Positions 1-8,075 of a stretch of DNA of 33,401 nt are shown here, one piece after another; within the stretch, counting starts at the first letter, position 1, and each line of letters starts with the position of its first letter. The DNA comes from Candidatus Krumholzibacteriia bacterium (GTDB taxonomy: Bacteria > Krumholzibacteriota > Krumholzibacteriia > JAJRXK01). Where the stretch lies: the NCBI GenBank assembly GCA_035268685.1, contig DATFKK010000010.1, positions 1-33,401 on the forward strand. Reading direction: 5' to 3'. The notes under the pieces are model-generated. The model saw only the letters and a program-made list of their open reading frames with translations, made no database searches and was not told where the DNA came from. The translations under genes were made by a program, and so were the position numbers.

Positions 1-69
1 CTGCGCCGCCGGTGCCATCAGCGCGAGCATCAGCACGGCGGCGGTCAGAGTTCGGAGTTGGATTCTCAT
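1..69 (-). CDS. Exported protein, N-terminal fragment (cut by window edge)
   Basis: Only the first 23 codons are inside the window; the rest lies to the left. They encode a start ATG, a short basic n-region (MRIQLR) and a hydrophobic stretch ending in APAAQ, which is a classic signal peptide. A purine-rich GGAG lies about 8 bases upstream of the ATG, so the start is well supported. The mature protein is not visible and no function can be given. It follows the cohesin-like gene at 227-1033 on the same strand after a gap of about 160 bases that contains a 16-base palindrome. Confidence 0.7.
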   Translation of the reverse strand, partial: MRIQLRTLTAAVLMLALMAPAAQ

Positions 70-109
70 GGTGTCTCCAGGATCCTCCCGTGAGGGGTTT
101 CGGGTTCAT

Positions 110-125
110 CGCTCCACGTGGAGCG
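110..125. repeat. 16-base perfect palindrome upstream of the partial gene
   Basis: CGCTCCACGTGGAGCG reads the same on both strands and has a CACGTG core. It sits 41-56 bases upstream of the ATG at 69, in the short gap between two minus-strand genes. It could be an operator for a dimeric regulator or part of a transcript hairpin. A second weak hairpin (GTGACC at 136-141 with GGTCAC at 151-156) lies next to it and could end transcription from 227-1033. Neither has a T-run. Confidence 0.35.
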
Positions 126-226
126 CGCACGTGATGTGACCGCCGGGAAGGGTCACGAGGTGGGAGCCTCGTTCGGAGTGTGGCGCAGGTCCGTTCGACC
201 GGATGGAACCTCCTCGGAAGTTTCGT

Positions 227-1033
227 TCAGCGAACGAGGACCAGGCGCGAGAGGGCTTCGCCGCGGGTCGTGCGCAGACGGGCGAAGTAGAGGCCGCTGC
301 CGACGGTGTTCCCCTGCGCGTCGCGCCCGTCCCAGCGGACCCGGGCGGGTCCGGCGGGGAGGCGGCGGTCGAGCAGGGTGTCGACACGGCGGCCGCTGGT
401 GTCGAAGAGCACCAGCGACACGGGTCCGGGCTCCGGCAGGTCGAAGCGGAGTTCGGTGGCCGGATTGAAGGGATTGGGCACGGCGTTCAGCTCGAGAGGG
501 CGACCGGCCGGAGGCGCGTCGGTCGTGGCGTTCACGGCGATCACCAGGAAGTCGTCGAAACGGGTCTCGACGAGTTCACCCGCGTCGTAGGCCTGGGTGC
601 CGTCCGTGAGCGAGATCACGCCCCAGCCCGACGTGTCGAGGGCACGGAAACCGAGCGTGTACGTGCGGCCGGGGCCGGTCAGGGACAGGCCGGCGCACAG
701 CACCACGTGGCTCACGCGCACGCGGCTCGAGTCGCCGTCGTCGCCGATGTTCAGGAAGCGCAGTCCGCAGGCCTCGGTGAACAGGGGACCCTCGCCGTTG
801 GCGGGCGGATCCGGGATCACGGGCTCGAAGAACGTGGAATCGAACGAGAAGATCGCGTCGTAGCCGTTGAACGGATCGCCGGACTCGGTGACCTCGACGG
901 ACACCATCACGGTGTCGCCCGTGGCGAGCGACGTGCGATCGCCCACGAGACCGAAGGTCACGTCGGCGACGGCAGGCGGCGCCGCCAGGAGGACGATCAG
1001 GAGGGCGAGAACGGTCGGGCGTCGGGGGCGCAC
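227..1033 (-). CDS. Secreted cohesin-like protein with C-terminal FlgD/T9SS-type sorting domain
   Basis: 268 residues, starting at GTG 1033 with AGGAG just upstream. A signal peptide (about residues 1-23, ending AVA) is followed by a beta-rich domain (about 24-170) with features of cohesin-like modules: an early 'tGDtvmVsVeV' strand and a 'fNGYDAIFSFD' strand. The last 85 or so residues begin with VPNPFNPATELRFDLP and end in LVLVR. They match the FlgD-Ig/type IX C-terminal module, which in Bacteroidota directs export and surface attachment. Three other proteins here carry the same tail. A surface or secreted structural role is inferred; the ligand is unknown. Confidence 0.75.
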   Translation of the reverse strand: MRPRRPTVLALLIVLLAAPPAVADVTFGLVGDRTSLATGDTVMVSVEVTESGDPFNGYDAIFSFDSTFFEPVIPDPPANGEGPLFTEACGLRFLNIGDDGDSSRVRVSHVVLCAGLSLTGPGRTYTLGFRALDTSGWGVISLTDGTQAYDAGELVETRFDDFLVIAVNATTDAPPAGRPLELNAVPNPFNPATELRFDLPEPGPVSLVLFDTSGRRVDTLLDRRLPAGPARVRWDGRDAQGNTVGSGLYFARLRTTRGEALSRLVLVR

Positions 1034-1433
1034 GACTCCTCTTCCGGTTCGGACGAAACGTCGGGACCGAGCGTATCCGTCGTTCGAATCGTAGAGCGCC
1101 GCTCAGAGGGTACGGATCGGCGCACTCGGGTGGGAGCCTCGAGTGCTCCGAGGGTGGCAGGTCGTTGCGCACCAGCGAAGCGACTAGATCCTAGACAGCT
1201 TCGGAGGCGCGCGTCAACCCGATCCGTCCGACATCACGTTCTTGTCGGGCGGAGACCGTTGGTGTTCGTGTCATCGGACCGCGTGAGTTCGAACAGAGTT
1301 CGCAAACGTGGGTTGGCTGCCTCACGTCTGTCCAACATCACGCTGAACACGGCCGGTGCGAAGAGGGGCCTGTACGCACGGTCGCCGGATTCCGCGGCGC
1401 GGCACGCGCCCAGGCACGCGTCAAGTCACGCGC
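1034..1433. other. Intergenic region with no recognisable gene
   Basis: 400 bases lie between the efflux pump's stop codon and the start of the cohesin-like gene, both on the minus strand. Open frames crossing it have no family resemblance and look like GC-driven shadows. The one interpretable signal is a sigma-70-like promoter at 1188-1217 (listed separately). Near 1395-1433 there are repeated GCACGCG-type segments but no clear terminator hairpin. Confidence 0.5.
1188..1217 (-). promoter_or_regulatory. Sigma-70-like promoter for the cohesin-like gene
   Basis: On the minus strand TTGACG (1217-1212) is followed after 18 bases by TAGGAT (1193-1188). This would start transcription near 1181 and leave a leader of about 148 bases before the GTG at 1033. 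The match to the TTGACA/TATAAT consensus is good for the -35 and fair for the -10. The -10 lies inside CTAGATCCTAG, an imperfect palindrome. Confidence 0.4.
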
Positions 1434-4400
1434 CTAGGCCCGAGCCTGCCCGCGCAACTGGTGGATCCCGATGTACGCGGTCGGGATCACCACCAGCGTG
1501 ATCAGCGTCGACACGGTCAGCCCCCCGATCACCGCGCGGGCCAGCGAAGCCTGGATCTCCCCGCCGGCACCGCCGCCGATCGCCAGCGGCAGCATGCCGA
1601 GCAGCGTGGTCAGCGTGGTCATCAGGATCGGCCGCAGGCGCAGCCGCGCCGCTTCGAGCACGGCGTCACGCACGCCCAGCTCCTGTTCACGGCGCATCAG
1701 GTTGATGTAGTCGACCAGCACGATCGCGTTGTTCACCACGATCCCGATCAACATGACGATGCCCATCAGGCTCTGCACGTTCAGCGAGGTGCCCGTCAAC
1801 AGCAGCGTGGGCACCACCCCGACCAACGCCATCGGCACCGACAACATGACGATGAGCGGATCGAGGAAGCGCTCGAACTGCGCGGCCATGACCATGTAGA
1901 TCAGGATCACGGCCATGGCGATCGACAGCAGGAAGTCGCGTCGGGCCTCCTGCTGCTCCTCGTACTCGCCGCCGTAGAGGATCGAGAAGCCCGAGGGTAG
2001 GGTCATGTCGCGCAGGCGGCCGCGCAGGTCCTCGATCACGTTGCCCAGAGCCGCGCCGCTCTCCAGGTTGGCGGTGATGTAGGTCACGCGCTGGCCATCG
2101 ACACGATCGATGTCGGTGGGACTGCGCCGGCGTTCGGTCTCGACCACGCTGGACACCGGCATGGTCTGGCCGTTCGCGCTGCGCACGGACACGTTGGCCA
2201 GATCCTGGGTGGTGAGGCGGTCCTCGGCCTGCAAGCGCACGGTGATGGGGAATTCCTCGCCGCCCTCGCGGAACACACCCGCGCGGCCGCCGCCCACGTT
2301 GGTCTGCACGATCTCGGCGATCTCGCGCACCGACATGCCCAGGTTGGCCACCTTGTCACGGTCGATGATCAGGTTCTGCTCGGGACGCCCCTCGCGTCGA
2401 CTCACGCGCGCGTCGGCGACCTCGGGGATGCCCTGCATGACCTGCACGATGTCCTTCGCGATGCGGTCGGCCAGCTCGAGGTCGTAGCCGCGCAGCTCGA
2501 GCTGGACGGCCGAGCCGTCCCCCGAACCGAACAGGCGGCGCAGCATCCACAGGCCGGACTGCGCGCGCACGCGGATGTCGGCGCCGGGGATCCGTCCCTG
2601 CACCCGACGGCGGATCTCGTCGGCGATCAGGTAGCTGTCGGTGTCGCGCTCGTCTGCGCCGAGCAGGGCGAGTTCCACCTCGGCGTCGCCGGGGCGGATC
2701 TCGATCGTCATGTTCTTCACCTGGTCCATGGGCGTGGCCTCCTGCACCAGGCGTTCGAGTTCGTGCAGGTACTCGTTGACCACGGCGATGTTCGTGCCCT
2801 GGGCCATCTCGAGCTCGACGTCGATCTCGTCGGCGTCGGTCTGTGGGGCCAGCTCCACCGGGAGCAACGGCCACAGGTAGATCGCGCCGGCGAGCAGGGC
2901 CAGGGTCAGGCCGAAGACCACGATCTTGTGGCGCACCACGTGCTGCATGCCGCCCGCGTAGGCGTTCTCCACACGGTTGAACCACGCGCCCACCCGCCGG
3001 TGCCGCACGGCCTGCGCGCCCACGGTGCCGGTGGCGCCTACGGTGAGCATGCGGCTCGACAGCATGGGCACCAGGGTCAGCGCCACGAGCAGCGAACACA
3101 GCAGCGCGAAGACCACCACCAGGGCCAGCTCGCGGAAGAGCATGCCCGAGATGGTCTGCATGAAGAGAACGGGCAGGAAGATCACCGACGTGGTGAGTGT
3201 CGACGCGATGATCGCGCCCGACACCTGTCTGGTTCCCACCAGCGCGCTCTCGTCGAGCGGTCGCCCGCGCTCGCGCTGGCGCACGATGTTCTCGAGCACC
3301 ACGATCGCGTTGTCGACGATCAGTCCGATTCCCAGCGCCAGGCCGCCGAAGCTCATCTGGTTCAGCGTGAGCCCGTTGAAGTACAGCAGTGCGAAGGTGG
3401 CGATCAGCGAGATCGGAATGGACAGGGCGATGATGAACGTGGTCGATCCGTTGCGCAGGAACACGTACAGCACCAGGATCGCGAGCAGTCCGCCCCACAG
3501 GGCCGCCTTCTGCACGTTGTCGATCGAGTTCTGGATGAAGTCGCTCTGGTCGATGATCATCATCAACTCGATGTCGTCGCGCTCGGCATTGATGCGTTGC
3601 ATCACCTCACGCGCCTCGGCGGCCACCGCCACGGTGTTCGCGCCCGACTGCTTGCGCACGCCCATGCGCACCATGGGCCGGCCGTCGATCTGCACCAGGC
3701 GCGAGACGTCCTCGTAGCCGTCGACCACCTCGGCCACGTCGCGCACGCGGATGGGCCGGCCGTCGACCATGGTGACGATGGTGTCGGCGATCTGGTCGAG
3801 CGACTGGAATTCGCCCTGCGTGCGCACGTACATGTCGCGCAGGCCCTCGCGCATGTCTCCGCCCGGCAGGGTGACGTTCTCGCGCCGCAGGGCCTCCTGC
3901 ACGTCGGCCGCGGTCAGCCGGCTCGAGGCCAGACGATCGCGCTTCAGGCGGATCTGGATCTCGCGGTACACGCCGCCCCAGATGTCCACCGAGCCGGCGC
4001 CGGGGATCTGTTCGAAGCGCTGGGCGATCTCGCGCTCGAGGATTCGCGTGAGTTCCTCCATGTCGCGCTCGGAACGCGCGCCCAGGACCACCACGGGGAA
4101 GTTGTCGGGGTCGAACTTCCACAATCGCGGCGATTCGACCTCGGGCGGCAGGTCGTCGCGGATCCGGTCGAGCGCGGCGCGGACGTCGTTGGCCGCAGCG
4201 TCGACGTTCGTCCCCTGCGTGAACTCCAGGGTCACGCGGCTGCGCCCCTCCGACGAGCCCGAACGGATCTCCTCGACGTTCGGCACACCGGCCAGGGCGT
4301 TCTCGACCTCATCGGTGATGATCCGCTCGATCTCCTCGGGGCCCACGTTCGGATAGTTTGTGGCCACGGTGAGCTGCGGGTACTCGATGGGCGGCAGCAG

Positions 4401-4505
4401 GTCGACGGGCAGGAAGCGGAAGCCCATGACGCCCAGCACGATCACGATCAGGAACACCATGGCGGTGGCGATCGGGCGGCGGACGGCGGTCTGGGTGATC
4501 TGCAT
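1434..4505 (-). CDS. RND-family efflux transporter, HAE1/AcrB-like inner membrane pump
   Basis: 1023 residues, full length for an HAE1-type RND pump. Such pumps use the proton gradient to expel hydrophobic compounds from the inner membrane and periplasm through an adaptor and an outer-membrane channel. The N-terminus (TAVRRPIATAM, then a TM helix, then FLPVDLLPPIEYPQL) is typical. Two large periplasmic loops and two sets of five TM helices follow. TM4 has GIGLIVDNAIVVLENI near residue 397: the first proton-relay Asp is kept and the second is Asn, as in many HAE1 pumps outside the AcrB group. TM10 carries VVNNAIVLVDY. GAGAGG precedes the ATG at a good distance. It starts 18 bases after the adaptor gene, so the two form an operon. 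No TolC-like gene is in the window. Substrate unknown. Confidence 0.93.
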   Translation of the reverse strand: MQITQTAVRRPIATAMVFLIVIVLGVMGFRFLPVDLLPPIEYPQLTVATNYPNVGPEEIERIITDEVENALAGVPNVEEIRSGSSEGRSRVTLEFTQGTNVDAAANDVRAALDRIRDDLPPEVESPRLWKFDPDNFPVVVLGARSERDMEELTRILEREIAQRFEQIPGAGSVDIWGGVYREIQIRLKRDRLASSRLTAADVQEALRRENVTLPGGDMREGLRDMYVRTQGEFQSLDQIADTIVTMVDGRPIRVRDVAEVVDGYEDVSRLVQIDGRPMVRMGVRKQSGANTVAVAAEAREVMQRINAERDDIELMMIIDQSDFIQNSIDNVQKAALWGGLLAILVLYVFLRNGSTTFIIALSIPISLIATFALLYFNGLTLNQMSFGGLALGIGLIVDNAIVVLENIVRQRERGRPLDESALVGTRQVSGAIIASTLTTSVIFLPVLFMQTISGMLFRELALVVVFALLCSLLVALTLVPMLSSRMLTVGATGTVGAQAVRHRRVGAWFNRVENAYAGGMQHVVRHKIVVFGLTLALLAGAIYLWPLLPVELAPQTDADEIDVELEMAQGTNIAVVNEYLHELERLVQEATPMDQVKNMTIEIRPGDAEVELALLGADERDTDSYLIADEIRRRVQGRIPGADIRVRAQSGLWMLRRLFGSGDGSAVQLELRGYDLELADRIAKDIVQVMQGIPEVADARVSRREGRPEQNLIIDRDKVANLGMSVREIAEIVQTNVGGGRAGVFREGGEEFPITVRLQAEDRLTTQDLANVSVRSANGQTMPVSSVVETERRRSPTDIDRVDGQRVTYITANLESGAALGNVIEDLRGRLRDMTLPSGFSILYGGEYEEQQEARRDFLLSIAMAVILIYMVMAAQFERFLDPLIVMLSVPMALVGVVPTLLLTGTSLNVQSLMGIVMLIGIVVNNAIVLVDYINLMRREQELGVRDAVLEAARLRLRPILMTTLTTLLGMLPLAIGGGAGGEIQASLARAVIGGLTVSTLITLVVIPTAYIGIHQLRGQARA

Positions 4506-4523
4506 CGATTCGCCTCTCCGCGC

Positions 4524-5834
4524 TCAGTCCGACGCCGTGCGCTCGATGACCTCACGCATGAGGTCCTCGCGCTGCAGGCGTTGCAGGTGTTCCACGCGCT
4601 CCCAGCGGATCGGCCGCACGCGGGCCTCGGGGCTCTCGCCGTCGAGCAGGTTCTGCCCCATGGTCACCACCCACTGGCCCGGCTCGATGCCCGGGATGGC
4701 GGCCTCCATGTGGCCCTCGGCGATCGGAGGCGTCGGGACGAACTCGAAGGCGACCGGCTCGCTCAGCGGACCGGGACGCTCGATGCCCATCTCGTCGACG
4801 GGCACCTCGCCGAAGTCGTGGCCGGTGACGTAGACGCCCACGTTGCCGGTGGTGGGGTCCTCGTACAGGGCGCTGATCGGCACCAGGGTGGCCTGCTCGC
4901 TCTCGCCGTAGTGGATGTCGACGGTCACGAACATGCCGGGCTTGAGGCGGCGATCGGCATTGGGCATGTCGATCTCGGCCTCGGTGCTGTGCGCCACCGG
5001 GTGCAGGAAGGGCGAGATGCGCGACAGGCGGGCCTCGGCCGCCGCGTCGCCCACACGGACCACCGCGCGCTGGCCCTCTTCGATGTAGGCGAGCATGCGG
5101 TCGGTCAGCATGACCTGCACGCGCACGCTGTCGAGCTGGCCGATGGTGAACACCTGCGTGTTCGGGTTCACCAGCATGCCGACCTCGACCTCGCGGCTGC
5201 CGACCACGCCGGTGATGGGGGCGCGGATCACCGTCCGGGCGAGATTCTCCGCGGCCTCCTCGGCCATCGCCAGGGCCTGTTCGACCCGGGCCTCGGCGAG
5301 GGCGACCTCGGCCTCGGCCGACGCGGCGCGGGCCTCCACGGTCTCGAGTTCGGCCTGGCTGCCGAGTTCGCGTTCGTCGAGCGAGCGGGCTCGCTCGAGG
5401 GCCGAGCGCGCCTCCCGGACCTGGGCTTCCGCGCGCTGCAACTGCGCGAGAGCGATCCGGTGGTCGGCCCGCGCCTGCTTCAGGCGCTCGCGGACGTCGG
5501 TGTCGCGGATCCGCACCAGTGGCTGCCCGGCCTCGACCTCGTCGCCGTTCTGGACGAGGACGGCGGTCACCACCCCCGTGATCTCGGGCTGGATCGACAC
5601 CTGGTTGCGGGCCTCGACCACCCCGCTCAGCCGCTGCGTCAGGGGCAGCGAGCCGTGGCGGGCCTCGACGGCCTCGACGGAGGGATACACGCGCGGCGGG
5701 GCTTCCTCGGAGGAAGTTCCATCACCACAAGCGCTTACGAAGACGAGGAGGAGGCCCAGCACGGCCCCTCGGATCGTGGACGAGATGGCGAGGTCCTTCT
5801 TGCAAAGGGGGATTGATTGTTCCAACAATGACAT
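4524..5834 (-). CDS. RND efflux periplasmic adaptor (HlyD/AcrA-type) lipoprotein
   Basis: 436 residues from the ATG at 5834. The frame stays open upstream, but there it overlaps the ATP-grasp gene and has no family resemblance. The N-terminus has a hydrophobic run ending VSAC, a lipobox with Cys36. The AcrA order follows: a lipoyl-like half (SGVVEARNQVSIQPEITG), a long Glu/Ala/Arg-rich coiled-coil hairpin (about residues 105-180), the second lipoyl half (VIRAPITGVVGSREV), then beta-barrel and membrane-proximal domains (LKPGMFVTV). It bridges the pump at 1434-4505 to an outer-membrane channel. The ribosome site before ATG 5834 is weak and the region before the hydrophobic core is long (about 22 residues), so a start further in is possible. 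It diverges from the ATP-grasp gene with a gap of 57 bases. Confidence 0.9.
   Translation of the reverse strand: MSLLEQSIPLCKKDLAISSTIRGAVLGLLLVFVSACGDGTSSEEAPPRVYPSVEAVEARHGSLPLTQRLSGVVEARNQVSIQPEITGVVTAVLVQNGDEVEAGQPLVRIRDTDVRERLKQARADHRIALAQLQRAEAQVREARSALERARSLDERELGSQAELETVEARAASAEAEVALAEARVEQALAMAEEAAENLARTVIRAPITGVVGSREVEVGMLVNPNTQVFTIGQLDSVRVQVMLTDRMLAYIEEGQRAVVRVGDAAAEARLSRISPFLHPVAHSTEAEIDMPNADRRLKPGMFVTVDIHYGESEQATLVPISALYEDPTTGNVGVYVTGHDFGEVPVDEMGIERPGPLSEPVAFEFVPTPPIAEGHMEAAIPGIEPGQWVVTMGQNLLDGESPEARVRPIRWERVEHLQRLQREDLMREVIERTASD
5816..5829. promoter_or_regulatory. Dyad at the start of the adaptor gene, possible operator
   Basis: ATTGTTCCAACAAT is a perfect inverted repeat of 6-base arms around CC. 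It falls on codons 2-7 of the adaptor gene as annotated. It is AT-rich in a GC-rich setting and lies beside the divergent intergenic region at 5835-5891, which also holds TCGAACG twice. RND pump operons are often controlled by a TetR- or MarR-type repressor binding such dyads, but no repressor gene is nearby. Confidence 0.25.
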
Positions 5835-5891
5835 CGAACGTTTCGAACGGCCACCCGGCCTGGATGCCGCCGCTCCGAGAGGACTCCGATC

Positions 5892-6770
5892 GTGCCCCGT
5901 GTCGCCTACCTGAGCATGGATCGCCTGGACGGTTTCTTCGTCTACGACGCCCTCACCCACGAGCCCCTGGCCGCGCGGGGGATCGAGGTCGAGACGATCC
6001 CGTGGCGCCGTCCGGACGTGGACTGGGATCGCTTCGACGCCGTGGTCATCCGGTCGACCTGGGACTACCAGGACGATCCGGAGGCCTTCCTCGCCTCGCT
6101 GCGGCGGATCGACGCATCGGGGGCCGAGCTGTTCAACCCGCTCGAGGCGGTGCGCTGGAACCTCGACAAACACTACCTGCGCGATCTCCGCGAGGCCGGA
6201 GTGGCCGTGGTCGACACGCGTTTCGTCACCTCTCCGGGCGAAACCGACCTCGACCGGGCCTTCCGCAGATTCGGCACGACGGAGATCGTCGTCAAACCGA
6301 CGGTGAGTGCCAACGCCGACCACACGTACCGTGTCCACGTCGACGACGCGTCCGCGATGCGGGCGGTGACCGCAGCCCTGCGCGGCCGCGACGCCATGAT
6401 CCAGCCCTTCCTGCCCGCCATCGCGACCGAAGGGGAGTTCTCGCTCTTCTACTTCGACGACGCCTACAGCCACTCGGTCCTCAAGACCCCGGTCGAGGGG
6501 GACTTCCGGGTGCAGGAGGAGCACGGTGGGCGCTTGGCCGCGGTCGAGCCCGAGCCCGCCCTGCGCGCCGCCGCCGATCGGGCACGGACCGCCCTGCCCG
6601 GCGATCTGCTCTACGCGCGCGTCGACTTCGTGCGCACCGGCGGCGGCTTCGAACTCATGGAGGCCGAGCTGATCGAGCCCTCGCTCTACTTCGAACTCGA
6701 CGAACGATCCGCCGGACGGTTCGCGGCGGCTCTCGCGCGGCGGATCGGCGGCACGTCGTCAGCGCCCTAG
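5892..6770 (+). CDS. ATP-grasp ligase, RimK/glutathione-synthetase-like (DcsG-like)
   Basis: 292 residues from ATG 5892. ATP-grasp enzymes activate a carboxylate as acyl phosphate and join it to an amine or thiol. The N-terminal pre-ATP-grasp domain (about 1-100) contains VVIRSTWDYQDD. The central part has the ATP-binding lysine segment (EIVVKPTVSANADHTYRV) and IQPFLPAIATEGEFSLFYF. The end has ARVDFVRTGGGFELMEAELIEPSLYF, where the metal-binding acidic residues sit. This matches a family of soluble ATP-grasp proteins that includes DcsG of D-cycloserine synthesis, but there are no other biosynthetic genes here, so the substrate is unknown. Its stop overlaps the stop of the convergent gene at 6767-7270 by 3 bases. 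Confidence 0.8.
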   Translation: MPRVAYLSMDRLDGFFVYDALTHEPLAARGIEVETIPWRRPDVDWDRFDAVVIRSTWDYQDDPEAFLASLRRIDASGAELFNPLEAVRWNLDKHYLRDLREAGVAVVDTRFVTSPGETDLDRAFRRFGTTEIVVKPTVSANADHTYRVHVDDASAMRAVTAALRGRDAMIQPFLPAIATEGEFSLFYFDDAYSHSVLKTPVEGDFRVQEEHGGRLAAVEPEPALRAAADRARTALPGDLLYARVDFVRTGGGFELMEAELIEPSLYFELDERSAGRFAAALARRIGGTSSAP

Positions 6771-7270
6771 AGGGTCTCGATCACCAGCCAGTTCTCGATC
6801 CGGTCCTCGATCTCGCGTTCCGGTGAGACCAGGACCAGGTCGTAGGGCCAGGCCACCCGCCAGTGATCGCCTTCGGGCAGTCGGCGGGCGTCGAACAGTA
6901 CGCGGATCTCGTCGTTCATGTCGTGCGGCTGCACTGCCGTCGACCGGATCGTGCCGTGCCACGTACGCTCGCCGATGCCTTCGATCAGTCGGGTCATCTC
7001 GTCCGCGGTCGGCACCCGCTCGGACGGTTCCAGCGTCATGTGCTCGTGGGGCTCGAGGTGGCTGCGGCTGTCGAGCACCCATTCGACGAGAACGCCGCCA
7101 CAGGTCGCCGGATCCTCGATCGTCACGTGGGGCATGCCAGCCGGTGCGACCTCCAGGGCCACGCCCTGCGGCTCGAAGGCCGGATCGCGCATCACGTGGA
7201 TCTTCAGGACGGCGTTCGGGTGCAGGTCCAGGAGCGACTCCGAGAACACGTCGTCGTACGCGCGGGACAT
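6767..7270 (-). CDS. Small soluble protein of unknown function
   Basis: 167 residues from the ATG at 7270. This start is chosen because GAGGAGGT lies 5-6 bases upstream; a longer frame to 7390 exists but has low-complexity Pro/Arg sequence and no ribosome site. No signal peptide or membrane segment is visible. The protein is acidic and mixed alpha/beta in look. It contains a His-rich patch (HLEPHEHMTLEPSE, about 73-86) that could bind metal, and its end is hydrophobic (NWLVIETL). I do not recognise the family. It is downstream of the NodB-type deacetylase gene on the same strand after 109 bases, so it may share its transcript, but the strong own ribosome site allows independent expression. 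Confidence 0.6.
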   Translation of the reverse strand: MSRAYDDVFSESLLDLHPNAVLKIHVMRDPAFEPQGVALEVAPAGMPHVTIEDPATCGGVLVEWVLDSRSHLEPHEHMTLEPSERVPTADEMTRLIEGIGERTWHGTIRSTAVQPHDMNDEIRVLFDARRLPEGDHWRVAWPYDLVLVSPEREIEDRIENWLVIETL

Positions 7271-7379
7271 GGCGGACCTCCTCTGCCTCGGGGGCGAGGG
7301 CCCGTCCGGTCGGGGCCCGGCGGGCCCGCATTCACCATTTGAACACGTTTCGAAGGCCGAGTGTGCCCGCAGCGACTGA

Positions 7380-8075
7380 TCAATTGGCATCAGGCGTCGT
7401 ATCCGCCGTCGGATCGGGCGATTCCGTCATCTGTCCCACGGTGAGGAAGCGCACGCCGTCGGCGAGCAGCTCGTCGGTGAGGCGATCGACCGCCTCGAGC
7501 GTGTTCGCCCGGCTCACGCCGTCGCGCCAGCCGCCGTCGTGGAAGATCAGGATCGCGCCGTCGGTCAGGCGCGGACGGACGCGATCGAGGATCACGTCGA
7601 CGGGAGGCTGCCGCGAGTCGCGCGGATGCACGCTGCCGATCACCGGCACGTAGCCCAGTTCGTCGAGATGGTCGAGCGTGCGGTGCGAGAACCACCCCAT
7701 GGGAGGCCGCAGGAATCGCGGCTTCTCGCCGGTGATCGCGCGGATCGCGTGCTCCGCACGCAGGACCTCGCGGCGGACCAGCCTTCGGGGCAGCAACGGC
7801 AGGGGCCAGTGGCTGTCGGTGTGGTTGGCGAGTTCGTGGCCTTCCTCGTGCGCGCGGCGCGCGATCTCGGGATGCCGTCGCACCTGGCGCCCGAGGACGA
7901 AGAACGTGGCGGGAACGTTCTTGCGGGCCAGGATGTCGAGCAGCTCCGGCGTGTTCCGCGGATTGGGCCCGTCGTCGAAGGTCAGGGCCACGCAGCCCTC
8001 GCGCTCGGGGACCGAACACAGGAACAGTTCGCTGAGGTAGCGCTGGACCGGTTCGACGTGCAGCAGCGAGGGCAT
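7380..8075 (-). CDS. NodB-type polysaccharide deacetylase (carbohydrate esterase 4)
   Basis: 231 residues. The NodB fold removes N- or O-acetyl groups from glycans using a metal held by one Asp and two His. All main motifs are present: TFDDGP (residues 32-37, with base and metal Asp), HTDSH (85-89, the two metal His), RPPMGW (123-128) and IFHDG (H179). There is no signal peptide or TM segment, so the substrate may be an intracellular or lipid-linked glycan, or export may depend on another route. The ATG shares one base with the acyltransferase stop codon (TGATG at 8073-8077), which indicates translational coupling. An acyltransferase paired with a deacetylase suggests modification of an envelope lipid or glycan; this is inference. 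Confidence 0.88.
   Translation of the reverse strand: MPSLLHVEPVQRYLSELFLCSVPEREGCVALTFDDGPNPRNTPELLDILARKNVPATFFVLGRQVRRHPEIARRAHEEGHELANHTDSHWPLPLLPRRLVRREVLRAEHAIRAITGEKPRFLRPPMGWFSHRTLDHLDELGYVPVIGSVHPRDSRQPPVDVILDRVRPRLTDGAILIFHDGGWRDGVSRANTLEAVDRLTDELLADGVRFLTVGQMTESPDPTADTTPDAN

Noticed and set aside
2763-5816. A 1017-codon open frame on the plus strand, antisense to the pump genes
   Set aside because: It is rich in His, Asp, Val and Gln in the way GC-rich antisense frames are and has no family motifs. The minus strand encodes clear RND and adaptor proteins.
7313-7327. GGGCCC-GGC-GGGCCC hairpin as a terminator after the deacetylase gene
   Set aside because: Each arm is itself a palindrome, the loop is only three bases and there is no T-run. 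It may be composition only.
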